From Hymenobacter sp. 15J16-1T3B (GTDB taxonomy: Bacteria; Bacteroidota; Bacteroidia; Cytophagales; Hymenobacteraceae): 64,000 nt of DNA. Below are positions 22,696 through 31,265 of this stretch, in pieces. Where the stretch lies: the NCBI RefSeq assembly GCF_020711235.1, contig NZ_JAJFAV010000016.1, forward strand, positions 1-64,000, in the 5' to 3' direction. The notes beneath the pieces are model-generated. The model was not told the origin of the DNA and made no database searches. It saw only the letters and a program-made list of their open reading frames with translations. Numbering within the stretch: the stretch's first letter is position 1; every line of letters starts with the position of its first letter. A program made the translations under genes and the position numbers.

Positions 22696-25600
22696 ATGCA
22701 CACACCTTTACGTGCTGCGCAGCCTGCTGGGCTGCGCCGGTTCGCGGGGGCTGGCGCCGGAAACTGGTTGCCGCGGGTATTGGCAGCGCTGCTGCTAACC
22801 CTGCTGGGCAGCTCGTCGGCGTGGGCCCAGCTCACGGGAACCAAGGCCATTCCTGGTGACTACGCCTCGCTGAGCGCGGCCATCACCGACCTGAACACGG
22901 CCGGCGTTGGCGCGGGCGGCGTCACGTTTAACGTGGCCGCGGGCTACACCGAAACGGCAGCCAACCTGACCATCACCGCCACCGGCACGGCAGCTAACCC
23001 GATTGTCTTCCAGAAATCGGGGACGGGCGCCAACCCGCTGCTGACGGCCGGCGTGGGCACCAGCACCAGCCTCGACGGCGTCATCCGCCTCTCGGGCGCG
23101 GACTACGTGACCTTCGACGGCATTGACGTGGCGGAAAACGCGGCCAATACCACGGCCACCACGCAGATGGAGTTTGGCTACGCGCTGATGCGCGCCTCGG
23201 CCACCGACGGCAGCCAAAACAACATCATCCGCAACTGCGTGGTGACGCTGAACAAAACCAACACGGCCACCATCGGCATTGCGGGCGTGTCGTTCACGAC
23301 GGCCAGCAGCACGGCCGTGGCGGCCACCAGCCCGGCCGGCGCCAACTCCAACAACCTGGTGTACGGCAACGTGGTGAGCAACGCCGCGAAAGGCATCGAC
23401 TTCTCGGCTTCGTCCTCGTCGACCACCGGCAACTACGACACCAACAACCAAGTGGGCCTGACGCCCGCGGGCGCCGCGGCCGGCAACACCATCGGCAACT
23501 TCGGTAGCCTGACGACTTCGGCCTGGGGCATCGGGGCCAACTACCAGACGGGCTTCAAGGCCTCGGACAACACCGTCAACAGCACGCTGAACTACACGTC
23601 GGCCACGGCCTCGACGCCGGTGGCGGCCTCGACGGTGACGGCGACCATCCGCGGCATCTACGCCAACGCGGGCTCGGCGGCCACCAGCATCGACATCACC
23701 AACAACACCATCACGCTGGCCAGCGGCGCTACCACGTCGCAGATGTCGGGCATCGAGAACGGCATTGGCTCGTCGACGGCTACGGTGAACATCACCGGCA
23801 ACACGGTGACGAACTGCACCTACGCCACGGCCACGGCCGCTACGTTCTACGGCATCTACAACTCGGCCGCGGCGGGCACGGTGACGATTTCGGGCAACAC
23901 GGTGAGCAACAACACCGTGCCGGGCACCAGCTCGTTCTACATGATTTCGGGCGGCAGCCCCGCCACGCTGAACATCACCAACAACCAGCTGACGGGCAAC
24001 ACCAAAGGCGGGTCGACGGCCAGCACCAGCGGCACGATGTACGGCATCCAGGCCCTGACGGCGGCGGTGACGGTGACGGGCAACACCATCAACAACAACA
24101 CCATTGCCTCGTCGGGCACGAGCAGCGCCTCGCTCTACGGCTACACGGATACCAGCTCGCCGACCTCGGAAGTGGTGACGGGTAACACCATCACCAACCT
24201 GAGCATCACGGGCACGACCACCTCGACCTCGTCGGTGGTGTACGGCATCTACTCCAACCCCATTGCAACTACCACCAAGACCTACGCCCAGAACGTCATC
24301 GGCGGGCTGAGCAGCAGCGTGGCGGGTACGGTGTACGGCATCTATACCCTGACCGGTGCCACGGTGGGCGTATCGCGCAACAAGATTTACGGCCTGACGG
24401 TATCGGGCACGGGCGGCACGGCCTACGGCCTCTACATCAGCTCGGGCACCACGGTAACGGCCAGCAACAACCTGATCGGGGACGTGACGGCGCCGGCTGC
24501 CACCGGCACCGCCGCTCTGGGCGGCGTGTACGTGGGCGGGGCTACCACCGTGAACCTGTACTATAACACGGTGTACCTGAACGCCGCGTCGACCTCGACG
24601 ACCACCTTCGGCAGCTCGGGCATCTACGTAGCCTCGACCACGCCCGTGGTGGACCTGCGCAACAACGTGGTGGTGAACAACTCCACGCCCGGCGCTACCG
24701 GCGCCACCGCGGCCCTGCGCTACACCAGCGCCCCGGGCAGCAGCTTGGCTAGCACCACCAACAACAACCTCTACTACGCCGGCACGCCGGCCGCCAACCG
24801 CGTGATTTACGTGGAGGGCACCACCACGCTGGCCAACGCCCAGCAGACGCTGGCGGCCTACAAGACCTACATCGGCTCGCGCGAGCAGCAGTCGGTAACC
24901 GAAAACCCGCCCTTCGTGAGCACCACGGGCACGGCCACCACCTTCCTGCACATCAGCCCGAACACGGCTACGCAGATTGAAAGCGGCGGCACGCCCATCA
25001 GCGGCATCACGGTGGACTTCGACGGCGACACGCGCAATACCACCACGCCCGACCTGGGCGCCGACGAAGGCACGTTTACGCCGCAGGACCTGAGCGGCCC
25101 GAGCATCACCTTTACCCCGCTGGGCAACACCCCGAGCACGACCAACCGCACGCTGGTGGTGACCATCGTGGATCCGAGCGGCGTGGCTACCGGCACCAAT
25201 GCCCCGCGCCTGTACTTCCGCAAGGGTACGACCGGCGCCTTCGTATTCGTCAATGCCACCACGGTGAGCGGCAACAGCTACACCTTCACCTTCGATTACT
25301 CGCTGGTGGGCGGCGTGACGGGCTTCGACCCGGTTCAGTACTACGTGGCGGCGCAGGACGTGCCGGGCAACGTATCGACCAACCCGGCGGGGGGCAGCGG
25401 CGCCACGCCGCCCGGCACCACCACGCCGAACACGGTGTACCAGTTCCTGATTCAGGGCGCGCTGTCGGGCACCTACTACGTGGGCACGGGCACCTCGCCC
25501 GACCCCACGCGCACCTACGCCACGCTGACGGCCGCTTTTACTGCCTACAACAACAACACCCTGGGCGGCGCCGTCACCTTCGCGCTGCTGGACGCCAGCT

Positions 25601-28600
25601 ACTCGACGGGTGAAACCTTCCCGCTGGTACTCGGCAACAACGCCGACGCCAGCGCCACGAACACGCTGACCATCAAGCCGAACACGGGGGTGACGAGCAC
25701 CATCACCTCGACTACCTCGGTGCTGGCCCTCTCGAACGCGCGCTACATCATCATCGACGGCTCGAACACGGCCGGCGGCACCACGCGCGACCTGACGCTG
25801 ACCACCACCGGTACCGCCACCGGCACCTACAACGTGGGCCTGATCAGCACGGCCACCACCGGCCCGGGCAACCAGAACATCACGGTGCGCAACCTGAACA
25901 CGGTGGGCGCGCTGAACACGAATACCAGCTTCGGTATCTACGTGGGCAACGGTCCGGACAACGACAACGTGACCATTCAGAACAACTACGTGCGCGGCGT
26001 GTACTACGGCATCTACACCTTCGGCTCGGCCGTGGTGTCGGCCGGCGGCATGGACAACCTTGTCATTGCCGACAACGTGGTGGGCCCGGTGACGGCCGCT
26101 ACGGCCAGCAACATCGGCCAGTGGGGCATCTACGTCTCGAACGCGGTGTCGCCCTCGGTGACGCGCAACGAGGTGCAGAACGTCATCAGCGCCAGCAGCA
26201 CCAACGTCTACGCCATTTACGTGGCCGACAGCCGCAGCGCCGTGGTGAGCCGCAATTCGGTGCACAACATCTCGTACACGGGCACGAGCACCACCAAGGT
26301 ATGGGCCATCAACACGCTGATGACCAACCTCTCGACGGCGGCCAACCCCAGCGCCCTGCGCCTAGACAACAACCTGGTCTACAACATCAACTCCACGGCT
26401 ACCAGCTCGACCTGGAATACGGCCGGTATCAACCTGAACGCCGGCTACGGCGACAAGGTGTACTTCAACACGGTGTACCTGAGCGGGCAGCTGAGCGCCG
26501 CCAGCGGCACGGCCGGTTCGGCCGCGTTTAGCAACGGCAACCCGAGCGTGACGTCCACGTCGACCAACCTCGACGTGCGCAACAACATCTTCAGCATCAT
26601 CGACGCGACGGGCGGCACGACCACCACGCCGTTCTACGCCCACTACGAGCAGGGCGCCAACGTTACCGGCAGCACGCTGGACAACAACGACCTGTTCGTG
26701 GCGCCCGGGGCCACCGGCGCGGCCCGCATCGGCCGCCTCAACGGCACCGACTACGCCACCCTGGCCGACTGGCGCACCGCCACCGGGCAGGAAGCCAACT
26801 CGGTGAGCGTGAACCCGGACTTTGCGCAGACCACGACCGTGCCGTACGACCTGAAGCCGACGGCAGTAGCCCTCAACAGCGCGGGCAGCACCACCACGGG
26901 CATAACGGTGGACTACACCGGCACCACCCGCGGCACCACGCCCGACATCGGCGCCTACGAGTTTACGCCGGCCACCATCGACGTGGCAACCACGGCCCTG
27001 GCTAGCCCGGCTACCGCCGGCTGCTACGGCGCCACCGAAACCGTGTCGGTGACCATCAGCAACAACGCCACCAACGCGCTGAACTTTGCGGTCAACCCGG
27101 CCACGGTAACCGTGACCGTGACCAAGCCCGACGCCACCACGCAGACCTTCACCACGACGGTGAACACCGGTACGCTGGCGGCCGCGGCAACCCAAACGGT
27201 GACCCTGCCCGGCACGCTGAACATGACGGCTGCCGGCACGTACTCGTTTGCGGTGCTCACCACCACGGTGGGCGACGCCAACACCGGCAACAACGACCTG
27301 ACGGCCACGCGGACCGTGACGGCCACGGCCGTGCAAGGCCAGGTGGTGACCTTCACCGGCTTCACCGGCTCGAACCTGAGCACGGTATTCCCGGGCTGGA
27401 CGGAAGCCACCGGCGCCACGGTGCCCACCGGCACGACGGCGGCCTGGACCAGCGGCACTATTCCGACTGGCAACACCACGGCCAAGATCAATCTGTACGA
27501 TCTGGGTAAAAACGACTGGATTGTGTCGCCGAAATTCCTGGCCACCAGCTCGACGGTGCTGACCTTCGACGCGGGCCTGTCGGACTACAACTCGTCCAGC
27601 GCCGACCCGGCCGGCATGACCGGTACCGACGACTTCGCGGAAGTGCGCATTTCCACGGACTGCGGCCTGACCTTCACCCGCATTCCGGGCTTTGCCCAGT
27701 TCAACGCCGCGAACCAGCCCTCCAACGGCTCGCTGACCAGCTACAGCATCAACCTGGGCGCCTACGCCGGCCAGCAGATCATCGTGGCCTTCTTCGCTTC
27801 GGAAGGCACCGTGAACGATACGCCGGACTACGACTTCCACGTGGACAACGTGCGCGTGAACAGCCCGGTGGCCATCGACCTGGCGGCTACCGCCCTGGCG
27901 GCCCCCACGGCTACCCAAGGCTGCTACTCGACCGCGGAAGCCGTGACGGTGACCGTGCGCAACGAAGGCACCCAAGCCCTGGACTTCGCCGTGAACCCCG
28001 CGACGGTAACGGCCGTGGTGACCACGCCGGCCGGCTCGCAGACGCTGACCGGCACCGTGTCGACGGGCACGCTGGCCGTGGGTGCTACCCAGAACGTGAC
28101 CCTGACCGGCACGCTGGACATGAGCGCCGCCGGCACCTACTCCTTCGCCCTGACGGCGACAGTAACCGGTGACCTGAACACGAGCAACGACGCCCTGACG
28201 CCCGCCGTGACCCGCACGGTGGCCGCGCCGGTGGCCGGCACCGCCACGGCTTCGCGCCGCAACGTGTGCGTAAGCGGCACGACCACGCTAACCCTGGCCG
28301 GTGCCGCCAACGGCAGCGTGCAGTGGCAGCAGTCGACCGACAACACGACCTTCACCGACATCAGCGGCGCTACGTCGGCTTCCTTCACCACCCCGGTGCT
28401 GACGGCCACGACCTACTACCGCGCCCAGGTGCGCTGCTCCGCCCAAACGGCGGCTACCAGCAACGTACTCACCATCACGGTGACGAACCCGACGGTGACG
28501 ACCACCAACACCCCGGTGGCCGTGTGCTCGGGCAATACGGCGACGCTGACGGCCACGGCCCCCACGGGCACCAGCCTGCGCTTCTTCGACGCCGCTACCG

Positions 28601-29928
28601 GCGGCACGGCCCTGGCCACGGGCAGCTCGTTCACCACGCCGGCCCTGACGGCTTCGCGCCAGTACTTCGTGGAAGCCTTTGCGGGCGTTAACGAAACGAC
28701 CGGCCGCCCGGCCCCGACGTCGACGTCGAACACCACGGCCTCGAACTATGGCCTCGTGTTTGACGCCACCAGCGACTTTACGCTGACTTCGGTGGACGTG
28801 TACCCGACGAGCACCGCCGGCAGCATGGTGGTGCAGGTGCAGGACAACACCGGTACGCTGATTCCGGGCCTGACGGCTACGGTGGCCGTGCCGGCGGGCA
28901 ACAGCACCACGCCGGTGGCCTTCACCGTACCGCTGAACTTCAACATCCCGGCGGGCACGGGCATGCGCCTGATTGCCGTAAGCAGCCCCTCGCTGGTGCG
29001 TGAGTCGGCGGTAGGCGGCTTCCCGTACACCTCGCCGAGCGGGTTGGTGAGCATCACCAACGGTTACATCAGCGGTACGTCGACGACTTACTACTTCTTC
29101 TACAACTGGCGCGTAACGAGCGAATGCGCCAGCGCCACGCGCACGGCCATTCAGGTGGACGTGAACACTCCGGCCACCGCCACGTTTAGCTACCCGGCTA
29201 CGGGCAGCAACTGCGCCGGCGCCACCGGCAGCATTGCCGCTACGCTGGGCACCGGCGCTACGGCCGGCACGTTCTCGTCGACCACGGGCCTGACCCTGAA
29301 CGCCACGACGGGCGCCATCAACCTGGCTACCTCGACGGCGGGCACCTACACCGTGACCAACACGGTGGCGGCGGCCGGTGGCTGCGGCCCGGTAACGGCT
29401 ACGGCCACGGTGACCATCAACCCCACCCCGGCCCAGCCGACGGTGACGGTACGCTACGCCGCGCCCGGCACGGCCGTGCTCACGGCCAGCGCCGCTCCCA
29501 CGGGCGGTAGCTACCAGTGGTACCTGGGCACCACGGCCATTACGGGCGCCACGAGCCAGACCTACACCGCCAACGGCACGACGAGCCCCGGTGCCTACAC
29601 CGTGGTGGTGACCTCGGCCCAGGGTTGCGCTTCGCCGGCCTCGGCCGCGCTGACGGTAACGGCCAACAGCAAGCCGCTGGCCGGCTCTTCGCTGACGCTG
29701 TTCCCGAACCCGACGCCCAACGGCCAGCTCACGCTGCAGCTGAGCGGCTACACCAAGGCGGTGGAGCTGACGGTGCTCGACGCTACCGGCCGCGTGGTGT
29801 ACACCCACAAGGTGGCCGCCGGCCAGACCCAGCAGGTTATCGACCTGAGCCAAGTGGCCCGGGGCGTGTACTTGCTGCGCGCCGTGACCGAAGGGGGCAC
29901 CGACACCCGCCGCATCGTGCGCGAGTAA
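22696..29928 (+). CDS. Giant T9SS-exported beta-helix surface protein (2410 residues)
   Basis: A signal peptide (hydrophobic part LPRVLAALLLTLLGSSSAWAQ) leads into two parallel beta-helix regions (residues about 50-795 and 923-1425) built of repeats like ITGNTVTN and IYGLTVSG, rich in Asn, Thr, Ala and Gly. Between them is a beta-sandwich with GADEGTFTPQDLSGPSI. Two CARDB-like domains with nearly the same sequence (about 1427-1545 and 1726-1840, both starting ID-A-TALA and containing NFAVNPATVT or DFAVNPATVT) flank a choice-of-anchor-J-like domain (NDWIVSPKFL). Several Ig-like domains (SVQWQQSTDNTTFTDISG, GSYQWYLGTTAI) and a T9SS sorting domain (LFPNPTPNG ... GVYLLRAV ... RRIVRE) end the protein. 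It is an adhesin or matrix protein displayed by T9SS; the ligand is unknown. Confidence 0.93.
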   Translation: MHTPLRAAQPAGLRRFAGAGAGNWLPRVLAALLLTLLGSSSAWAQLTGTKAIPGDYASLSAAITDLNTAGVGAGGVTFNVAAGYTETAANLTITATGTAANPIVFQKSGTGANPLLTAGVGTSTSLDGVIRLSGADYVTFDGIDVAENAANTTATTQMEFGYALMRASATDGSQNNIIRNCVVTLNKTNTATIGIAGVSFTTASSTAVAATSPAGANSNNLVYGNVVSNAAKGIDFSASSSSTTGNYDTNNQVGLTPAGAAAGNTIGNFGSLTTSAWGIGANYQTGFKASDNTVNSTLNYTSATASTPVAASTVTATIRGIYANAGSAATSIDITNNTITLASGATTSQMSGIENGIGSSTATVNITGNTVTNCTYATATAATFYGIYNSAAAGTVTISGNTVSNNTVPGTSSFYMISGGSPATLNITNNQLTGNTKGGSTASTSGTMYGIQALTAAVTVTGNTINNNTIASSGTSSASLYGYTDTSSPTSEVVTGNTITNLSITGTTTSTSSVVYGIYSNPIATTTKTYAQNVIGGLSSSVAGTVYGIYTLTGATVGVSRNKIYGLTVSGTGGTAYGLYISSGTTVTASNNLIGDVTAPAATGTAALGGVYVGGATTVNLYYNTVYLNAASTSTTTFGSSGIYVASTTPVVDLRNNVVVNNSTPGATGATAALRYTSAPGSSLASTTNNNLYYAGTPAANRVIYVEGTTTLANAQQTLAAYKTYIGSREQQSVTENPPFVSTTGTATTFLHISPNTATQIESGGTPISGITVDFDGDTRNTTTPDLGADEGTFTPQDLSGPSITFTPLGNTPSTTNRTLVVTIVDPSGVATGTNAPRLYFRKGTTGAFVFVNATTVSGNSYTFTFDYSLVGGVTGFDPVQYYVAAQDVPGNVSTNPAGGSGATPPGTTTPNTVYQFLIQGALSGTYYVGTGTSPDPTRTYATLTAAFTAYNNNTLGGAVTFALLDASYSTGETFPLVLGNNADASATNTLTIKPNTGVTSTITSTTSVLALSNARYIIIDGSNTAGGTTRDLTLTTTGTATGTYNVGLISTATTGPGNQNITVRNLNTVGALNTNTSFGIYVGNGPDNDNVTIQNNYVRGVYYGIYTFGSAVVSAGGMDNLVIADNVVGPVTAATASNIGQWGIYVSNAVSPSVTRNEVQNVISASSTNVYAIYVADSRSAVVSRNSVHNISYTGTSTTKVWAINTLMTNLSTAANPSALRLDNNLVYNINSTATSSTWNTAGINLNAGYGDKVYFNTVYLSGQLSAASGTAGSAAFSNGNPSVTSTSTNLDVRNNIFSIIDATGGTTTTPFYAHYEQGANVTGSTLDNNDLFVAPGATGAARIGRLNGTDYATLADWRTATGQEANSVSVNPDFAQTTTVPYDLKPTAVALNSAGSTTTGITVDYTGTTRGTTPDIGAYEFTPATIDVATTALASPATAGCYGATETVSVTISNNATNALNFAVNPATVTVTVTKPDATTQTFTTTVNTGTLAAAATQTVTLPGTLNMTAAGTYSFAVLTTTVGDANTGNNDLTATRTVTATAVQGQVVTFTGFTGSNLSTVFPGWTEATGATVPTGTTAAWTSGTIPTGNTTAKINLYDLGKNDWIVSPKFLATSSTVLTFDAGLSDYNSSSADPAGMTGTDDFAEVRISTDCGLTFTRIPGFAQFNAANQPSNGSLTSYSINLGAYAGQQIIVAFFASEGTVNDTPDYDFHVDNVRVNSPVAIDLAATALAAPTATQGCYSTAEAVTVTVRNEGTQALDFAVNPATVTAVVTTPAGSQTLTGTVSTGTLAVGATQNVTLTGTLDMSAAGTYSFALTATVTGDLNTSNDALTPAVTRTVAAPVAGTATASRRNVCVSGTTTLTLAGAANGSVQWQQSTDNTTFTDISGATSASFTTPVLTATTYYRAQVRCSAQTAATSNVLTITVTNPTVTTTNTPVAVCSGNTATLTATAPTGTSLRFFDAATGGTALATGSSFTTPALTASRQYFVEAFAGVNETTGRPAPTSTSNTTASNYGLVFDATSDFTLTSVDVYPTSTAGSMVVQVQDNTGTLIPGLTATVAVPAGNSTTPVAFTVPLNFNIPAGTGMRLIAVSSPSLVRESAVGGFPYTSPSGLVSITNGYISGTSTTYYFFYNWRVTSECASATRTAIQVDVNTPATATFSYPATGSNCAGATGSIAATLGTGATAGTFSSTTGLTLNATTGAINLATSTAGTYTVTNTVAAAGGCGPVTATATVTINPTPAQPTVTVRYAAPGTAVLTASAAPTGGSYQWYLGTTAITGATSQTYTANGTTSPGAYTVVVTSAQGCASPASAALTVTANSKPLAGSSLTLFPNPTPNGQLTLQLSGYTKAVELTVLDATGRVVYTHKVAAGQTQQVIDLSQVARGVYLLRAVTEGGTDTRRIVRE

Positions 29929-29949
29929 CGGGCCCTGACGCCTACTGCC

Positions 29950-29982
29950 AAAAGCCCCGCCGGTCCTACCGGCGGGGCTTTT
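29950..29982 (+). terminator. Terminator of the giant surface protein gene
   Basis: A 15-base perfect stem (29950-29964 with 29968-29982) with a three-base loop ends in TTTTTGTTT. Confidence 0.92.
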
Positions 29983-30140
29983 TGTTTGGCCGCGCCGCCC
30001 GAACTCCCGCGCGGTCCAGAGGACCCGTTCGGTAGGGCAGGCGAGGCGAAAAATCCAGGGCTGCGGGCTTTTTTGCGGGCCGGGCAGGCCGTGGCGCGGC
30101 GTCAATCACGTATTTTAGCCGTCTGCCTAGCGTTTTTCCC

Positions 30141-31130
30141 ATGCCCGAGCCTCTTGCCCCCGCCGACCTTACCCAGCACTACCAGCAGAAAATCCGGCAG
30201 GTCACGGCCGAGGTTGGCAAGGTGGTGGTCGGGCAGCAGTACATGCTCAACCGCCTGCTCATCGGCCTCTTCACCGGAGGGCACATCCTGCTCGAAGGCG
30301 TGCCGGGCCTGGCCAAGACGCTTACCATCAGCACGCTGGCCCGGGTGCTGCACCTGCATTTTCAGCGCGTGCAGTTCACCCCCGACCTGCTGCCCTCCGA
30401 CCTGGTGGGCACCATGATTTACAACCAGGCCAAGTCGGACTTTGAGGTGAAGAAAGGCCCCATCTTCTCCAACCTGGTGCTGGCCGATGAGGTGAACCGC
30501 TCCCCGGCCAAGGTGCAGTCGGCGCTGTTAGAGGCCATGCAGGAAAAGCAGGTGACCATCGGCGAAACCACGTTTCCGCTGGATCTGCCCTTTTTGGTGC
30601 TGGCCACCCAGAACCCGGTGGAGCAGGAGGGCACGTACCCGCTGCCCGAGGCGCAGGTCGACCGGTTCATGATGAAGGTGTTTGTCGACTACCTCAAGAA
30701 GGCCGAGGAGCTGGAGGTGATGCGCCGCATGGCCAACCTCTCGTATTCCAGCGACGTGCAGGCCGTGCTCACCAAGGAGGACATCTTCGGCATCCGCGGG
30801 CTGATCAACCAGGTGCAGATTTCCGATACGCTAGAGAAGTACATCATCGAGTTGGTCTTCGCCACGCGCAAGCCCGCCGAGTACGATCTGGCCGAATTTG
30901 CCCAGTACGTGCAGTACGGCGTGAGTCCGCGCGCCAGCATTGCCCTGCACCGGGCCGCCCGCGCCGTGGCCTTCTTCGATGAGCGCGACTACGTGCTGCC
31001 CGAGGACATCAAGGACGTGGCCGCCGACGTGCTCAACCACCGCATCATGCTCACCTACGAGGCCGAAGCCGACGGCGTGCGCACCCAGGACCTCATCGAG
31101 GCCATGCTGCGCAAAGTGCCCATCAGCTAG
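30141..31130 (+). CDS. MoxR family AAA+ ATPase
   Basis: The 329-residue protein is a complete MoxR ATPase: Walker A GVPGLAKT near residue 54, the FTPDLLPSDLVG insert, Walker B NLVLADEVNRSPAKVQSALL near 112, sensor 1 LATQNPVEQEGTYPLPEAQ, arginine-finger region VDRFMMKV, and sensor 2 SPRASIALHRAA near 262. MoxR proteins act as chaperones for the assembly of protein complexes, usually together with vWA-domain proteins encoded next to them (BatA/BatB in Bacteroidota). Here no DUF58 or vWA gene follows; the next gene is convergent and a terminator stands directly behind. The partners must therefore be elsewhere. TATTTTAG (about 30110-30117) may be a weak promoter box. Confidence 0.93.
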   Translation: MPEPLAPADLTQHYQQKIRQVTAEVGKVVVGQQYMLNRLLIGLFTGGHILLEGVPGLAKTLTISTLARVLHLHFQRVQFTPDLLPSDLVGTMIYNQAKSDFEVKKGPIFSNLVLADEVNRSPAKVQSALLEAMQEKQVTIGETTFPLDLPFLVLATQNPVEQEGTYPLPEAQVDRFMMKVFVDYLKKAEELEVMRRMANLSYSSDVQAVLTKEDIFGIRGLINQVQISDTLEKYIIELVFATRKPAEYDLAEFAQYVQYGVSPRASIALHRAARAVAFFDERDYVLPEDIKDVAADVLNHRIMLTYEAEADGVRTQDLIEAMLRKVPIS

Positions 31131-31171
31131 GGCGCTGAATTTCAAACGACATTTCGCCGACGTGCTCATAA

Positions 31172-31205
31172 AAAAGCCCGCGCCATACCGGTGGCGCGGG
31201 CTTTT
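31172..31205. terminator. Terminator between moxR-like and convergent T9SS gene
   Basis: A 14-base perfect stem (31172-31185 with 31192-31205), with A-run and T-run at its two ends, can terminate in both directions. Confidence 0.9.
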
Positions 31206-31265
31206 GGCAGTAGATAAGAACAGCGCGTAAAGAATAAACCGGGTAGCTAAAAGTGGAAGTATCGG

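Noticed and set aside
23600-24500. Short repeated units within the giant gene that look like an array
   Set aside because: They are codon-level repeats of beta-helix turns with variable spacing, not identical repeats with unique spacers, so not a CRISPR array.
22795-26265. A frame of over 1000 codons opposite to the giant surface protein
   Set aside because: Its residue content (Arg, Val, Gly, His) is that of an antisense shadow, and the plus-strand protein has signal peptide, domains and T9SS tail.
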